A stretch of DNA of 7,652 nucleotides from Oscillospiraceae bacterium (lineage in GTDB: Bacteria; Bacillota_A; Clostridia; Oscillospirales; Ruminococcaceae), in assembly GCA_018109965.1 (NCBI GenBank), contig JAGBFE010000236.1, forward strand, positions 1 through 7,652, written 5' to 3'. The translations under genes were made by a program, and so were the position numbers. Within the stretch, counting starts at the first letter, position 1. Every line of letters starts with the position of its first letter. Positions 4,737 through 7,652 of the stretch are shown here, piece after piece. Under the pieces are notes generated by a model. The model was not told where the DNA came from. It was given only the letters and a program-made list of their open reading frames with translations, and made no database searches.

Positions 4737-7652
4737 TTACTGCTCATTTTGCTGCTGTGCAGAATTTTTGAACAGATTTAGCATATCTTTCATAACTTCA
4801 AGGGAACTTTCGCCCGGTTTTATCTGCGCCGAAACAAAAGGCTTTGCAGCAGAGTTGACAGAAATGCGGTGCTTTGTATTTTTGAGCACATAGCCCATAT
4901 CAACCTTTGCAAAATCAGCAGAATAGAACACAAGCTGGTCCTTGCGCTGCACAACCTCGTTTATGCCAACCGATGATGCCATAACACGCAGCAGAGAGAT
5001 GTCAATAAGTCCCATAACGCTCTGTGGCACGTCTCCGTAGCGGTCGATAAGTTCATCCAGAAGGTCAGAAACATCCTCCTCGTTTTCCAGTGCCGCAATA
5101 CGTTTGTAGCTTTCGATGCGGTTTTGTGTGTAAGGGATGTATTTTTCAGGGATAAAGGCATCCACTGTAATGTCGATAAGACAGTCGGATTTTTCGGTTT
5201 TTATTTCTTCGCCTTTTTCCACCGCAATTGCCTGATTGAGCAGTTTTACATATAAGTCATAACCTATTGACGACATAAAACCGCTTTGTGTTTTGCCCAG
5301 AATGCTGCCTGCGCCGCGTATCTGCAAATCGCGCATTGCAATTTTAAAGCCCGAGCCAAAGTTTGTAAACTCACGGATTGCGTTAAGGCGTTTTACCGCA
5401 ACTTCGTTAAGCACCTTGTTGCGCTGGAAAGTAAAATATGCATAGGCCTTGCGGGTAGAGCGTCCCACGCGTCCGCGTATCTGATAAAGCTGACTTAAAC
5501 CCATTCTGTCTGAATCTTCAATAATCAGTGTGTTGCAGTTTGGCACGTCGATGCCTGTTTCGATAATTGTGGTACATACAAGAATGTCTATTTCACCATT
5601 GATAAGCTGCTGCCACACACCCGACAGGGTTGCTTCGTCCATCTGTCCGTGTGCTACGGCAACACGTGCATTAGGGCACATACGCTGTACCCTTAACGCA
5701 CAGTTGTCGATAGTTTCGACACGGTTGTAAAGGTAATAGCACTGTCCGCCGCGGTTGAGTTCGCGGTTCAATGCAAACGCCACCATTTTTTCGTCATATT
5801 CGCTGACATAGGTTTCGATAGGTATGCGGTCGAACGGCGGTTTTTCGATGGTTGACATATCGCGGATACCGTTGAGCGCCATACTGAGTGTACGCGGAAT
5901 AGGTGTTGCGGAAAGTGTGAGCACGTCAACCCCCTTGAAGCCTTCCACAAGCTTTTCCTTATGGGCAACCCCAAAGCGCTGTTCCTCGTCGATGATAACA
6001 AGGCCCAGATCCTTGAATTTGACCTTTTTCTGTATAAGTGCGTGGGTACCCACAACAATGTTCGCCACACCGCTGTTGATATCTTTGATTGTCTGTTCTC
6101 TCTGTTTTGCAGTGCGGAAACGGGACAGCAGCTGAATGTTTATGGGGAAGCTTTCCATACGCTGAATAAGTGTGTTGTAATGCTGCCACGCAAGCACTGT
6201 TGTAGGCACAAGGATTGCCACCTGCTTGTTGCTCATAACCGCCTTGAAAGCGGCGCGCAGGGCAACCTCGGTTTTGCCGACGCCAACATCACCGCACAAA
6301 AGGCGTTCCATAGGATACTGGCTTTCCATATCCTTTTTGATTTCGGCAATGGATTTCAGCTGGTCCTCTGTTTCGTCGTAGATAAACCTTGCTTCAAAAT
6401 CCCGCTGCCATTCGGTATCCTCATCAAAGGCAAAGCCCTTGCTGTGCTCACGCTCGGCATAAAGGCGGATAAGCTCGGCAGCCATTTCCTGTGTTGCCTT
6501 TTTTGCTTTCGCCTTGGTCTTTTTCCAGCTTTCGCCGCCAAGCTTGGACAGTGTCACCTTTTCGTCCGACTGTGCATAGGTGTATCGGCTGATAAGGTCA
6601 AGCTGTGTTACAGGCACAAACAGGCTGTCCTTGCCCTGAAAGTTTATTTTGAGATAGTCTTTTGTAACTCCCTGCATACTTACATTGTGTATGCCGTCAT
6701 AGATGCCGATGCCGTAGTTCTGATGCACAACATAGTCACCTTTGGAGATTTCGTCAATGCTGCTGATTGCATCCTTGGCTTTCTGGCGTTTGTAATTCTG
6801 CTTTGCAACGTCAAGCTTGCGGCCTGTGATAAGACACAGTTTGTACTGCGGCAGGTCAAAGCCCTGCTGGGTATGGCCTGCGGCAACACCGATGGTGCCC
6901 TCGCTGAGATAAGCGTCCTTTTCCATATAAAAGCTGGAGTATCCAAAGCTTTCAAGGTCACGGGCAAGGCCCTGTGCCGATTTTTTTGTACCTGCAAGCA
7001 CCACAATTTTGTAGCCCTGTTTTATCAGCTGTTCCACATCACCTGCCAGCACCTTGTATTCCCCTGCCCAGCTTGGCAGGTTGTGACAGGTAAAGTTGAC
7101 CATATTGGACAGGGTGATGTCGCTTACCGAACGGACAAAATCTTCCGCTACAATGGTAGGCACTGTTTTTGATACATTAAGCAGCCAGCTGAAAGGTGCA
7201 TAATAATCGGTCATATCCTTGCTGATAACACCGTCAGCCAGCAAAGTTTCCATATCCTGACCAAGATGCCACATTGTTTGGGCATAATTTTCCTTCGCGG
7301 CACTGTAGTCATCCACAAAGACAATCGGGTTGTCAAGATAATCAAACAACGTTGCTTTTTCGTCATAGCAAAGGGAAATATATTTATCCATCGCCTGAGG
7401 CATCATATCGTTTTTGAGGGTGATGACATCCTTTTCGCAGGCAGTATCAAACTGTGCAAGATTTTTGCCGTTCAGGTTTTTGCGGTGACCGCTGATTGCG
7501 CTGAGTGCCTGCTGCGGTGTTGTAAACAGCACTTCCTTTACAGGGGATATGTGTACTTTTTTTATCTGCTGTGTTCGGCGCTGGGTTTCCAGTTCAAAGG
7601 TGTTTATACGGTCAATTTCGTCTCCCCAGAACTCAATGCGCACAGGCAGCGG
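4737..7652 (-). CDS. mfd: Transcription-repair coupling factor Mfd (N-terminus beyond window)
   Basis: 971 residues are visible and the frame is open at the window end. Mfd is usually about 1150-1180 residues, so roughly the first 190 (part of the UvrB-like module) are missing. The GTG at 7643-7641 is inside the gene and is not its start. Seen, by window position: RVE-like RIEFWGDEID near the edge; the RNA-polymerase-interacting domain KGDYVVHQNYGIGIYDG (6743-6693); Walker A GDVGVGKT (6293-6270); motif II DEEQ (5990-5979); LSATPIPRT (5912-5886); motif VI QIRGRVGRS (5483-5457); and the TRG region near GAGSILGKTQSG. The C-terminal D7 domain (FIPEKYIPYTQNRIESYKRIA-type) is complete. Known: Mfd binds RNA polymerase stalled at DNA damage, pushes it off with its ATP-driven translocase and recruits UvrA. 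All core motifs are intact, so it should be functional. The foldase gene lies 137 bases downstream. Confidence 0.97.
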   Translation of the reverse strand, partial: PLPVRIEFWGDEIDRINTFELETQRRTQQIKKVHISPVKEVLFTTPQQALSAISGHRKNLNGKNLAQFDTACEKDVITLKNDMMPQAMDKYISLCYDEKATLFDYLDNPIVFVDDYSAAKENYAQTMWHLGQDMETLLADGVISKDMTDYYAPFSWLLNVSKTVPTIVAEDFVRSVSDITLSNMVNFTCHNLPSWAGEYKVLAGDVEQLIKQGYKIVVLAGTKKSAQGLARDLESFGYSSFYMEKDAYLSEGTIGVAAGHTQQGFDLPQYKLCLITGRKLDVAKQNYKRQKAKDAISSIDEISKGDYVVHQNYGIGIYDGIHNVSMQGVTKDYLKINFQGKDSLFVPVTQLDLISRYTYAQSDEKVTLSKLGGESWKKTKAKAKKATQEMAAELIRLYAEREHSKGFAFDEDTEWQRDFEARFIYDETEDQLKSIAEIKKDMESQYPMERLLCGDVGVGKTEVALRAAFKAVMSNKQVAILVPTTVLAWQHYNTLIQRMESFPINIQLLSRFRTAKQREQTIKDINSGVANIVVGTHALIQKKVKFKDLGLVIIDEEQRFGVAHKEKLVEGFKGVDVLTLSATPIPRTLSMALNGIRDMSTIEKPPFDRIPIETYVSEYDEKMVAFALNRELNRGGQCYYLYNRVETIDNCALRVQRMCPNARVAVAHGQMDEATLSGVWQQLINGEIDILVCTTIIETGIDVPNCNTLIIEDSDRMGLSQLYQIRGRVGRSTRKAYAYFTFQRNKVLNEVAVKRLNAIREFTNFGSGFKIAMRDLQIRGAGSILGKTQSGFMSSIGYDLYVKLLNQAIAVEKGEEIKTEKSDCLIDITVDAFIPEKYIPYTQNRIESYKRIAALENEEDVSDLLDELIDRYGDVPQSVMGLIDISLLRVMASSVGINEVVQRKDQLVFYSADFAKVDMGYVLKNTKHRISVNSAAKPFVSAQIKPGESSLEVMKDMLNLFKNSAQQQNEQ

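Noticed and set aside
5961..7172. 403-codon open frame on the + strand
   Set aside because: It lies entirely antisense to mfd, whose protein carries all expected motifs. The + strand translation is Cys/Phe/Leu/His-rich with no recognisable domain, and there is no plausible ribosome binding site or promoter.
7641..7643. GTG as the start of mfd
   Set aside because: The frame stays open upstream to the window edge with PLP preceding it, the protein would lack the N-terminal UvrB-like region, and no ribosome binding site is visible.

Overview
The window looks like chromosomal DNA from a low-to-moderate-GC anaerobic Firmicute, most likely a gut-type Clostridia of the Ruminococcaceae/Oscillospiraceae sort. 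This is an inference from three things: the mfd-foldase gene pair, the clostridial style of the lipoprotein and VWA signal peptides, and the A+T-rich spacers with strong AGGAGG-type ribosome binding sites. No 16S or other species marker is present.

All five genes lie on the minus strand, so transcription runs from high to low coordinates. In that order they are: (1) 7652-4737, mfd, the transcription-repair coupling factor, missing its N-terminus at the window edge; (2) 4599-3562, a lipoprotein of the SurA/PrsA foldase type, with its own promoter carrying a perfect TATAAT and a conspicuous inverted repeat, and a clear intrinsic terminator behind it; (3) 3412-2543, a short thioredoxin-reductase-like flavoprotein with a CAVCD redox centre but no recognisable NADPH-phosphate motif; (4) 2535-2329, a 68-residue DUF1653 protein 7 bases behind it, ending at a strong hairpin terminator; (5) 1818-1, the N-terminal 606 residues of a secreted von Willebrand factor A (VWA) protein, probably a surface or pilus-type adhesin, running off the window start.

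The 510-base spacer between the DUF1653 gene and the VWA gene is the main non-coding area. It holds the terminator, a G-rich patch, an inverted repeat around a CCCGGG palindrome, a good sigma-A-type promoter, and a leader of about 165 bases with several small hairpins and a tandem CGATAAA repeat. The VWA gene appears to start at TTG, overlapping a two-codon ATG-AAT-TGA mini-ORF that sits at the better distance from the Shine-Dalgarno.

Most of the window is ordinary housekeeping and accessory sequence. I see no mobile element, CRISPR array, tRNA, rRNA or defence system. The points most worth a second look are the start arrangement and leader of the VWA gene, the probable non-NADPH electron source of the flavoprotein, and the dyad over the foldase promoter.
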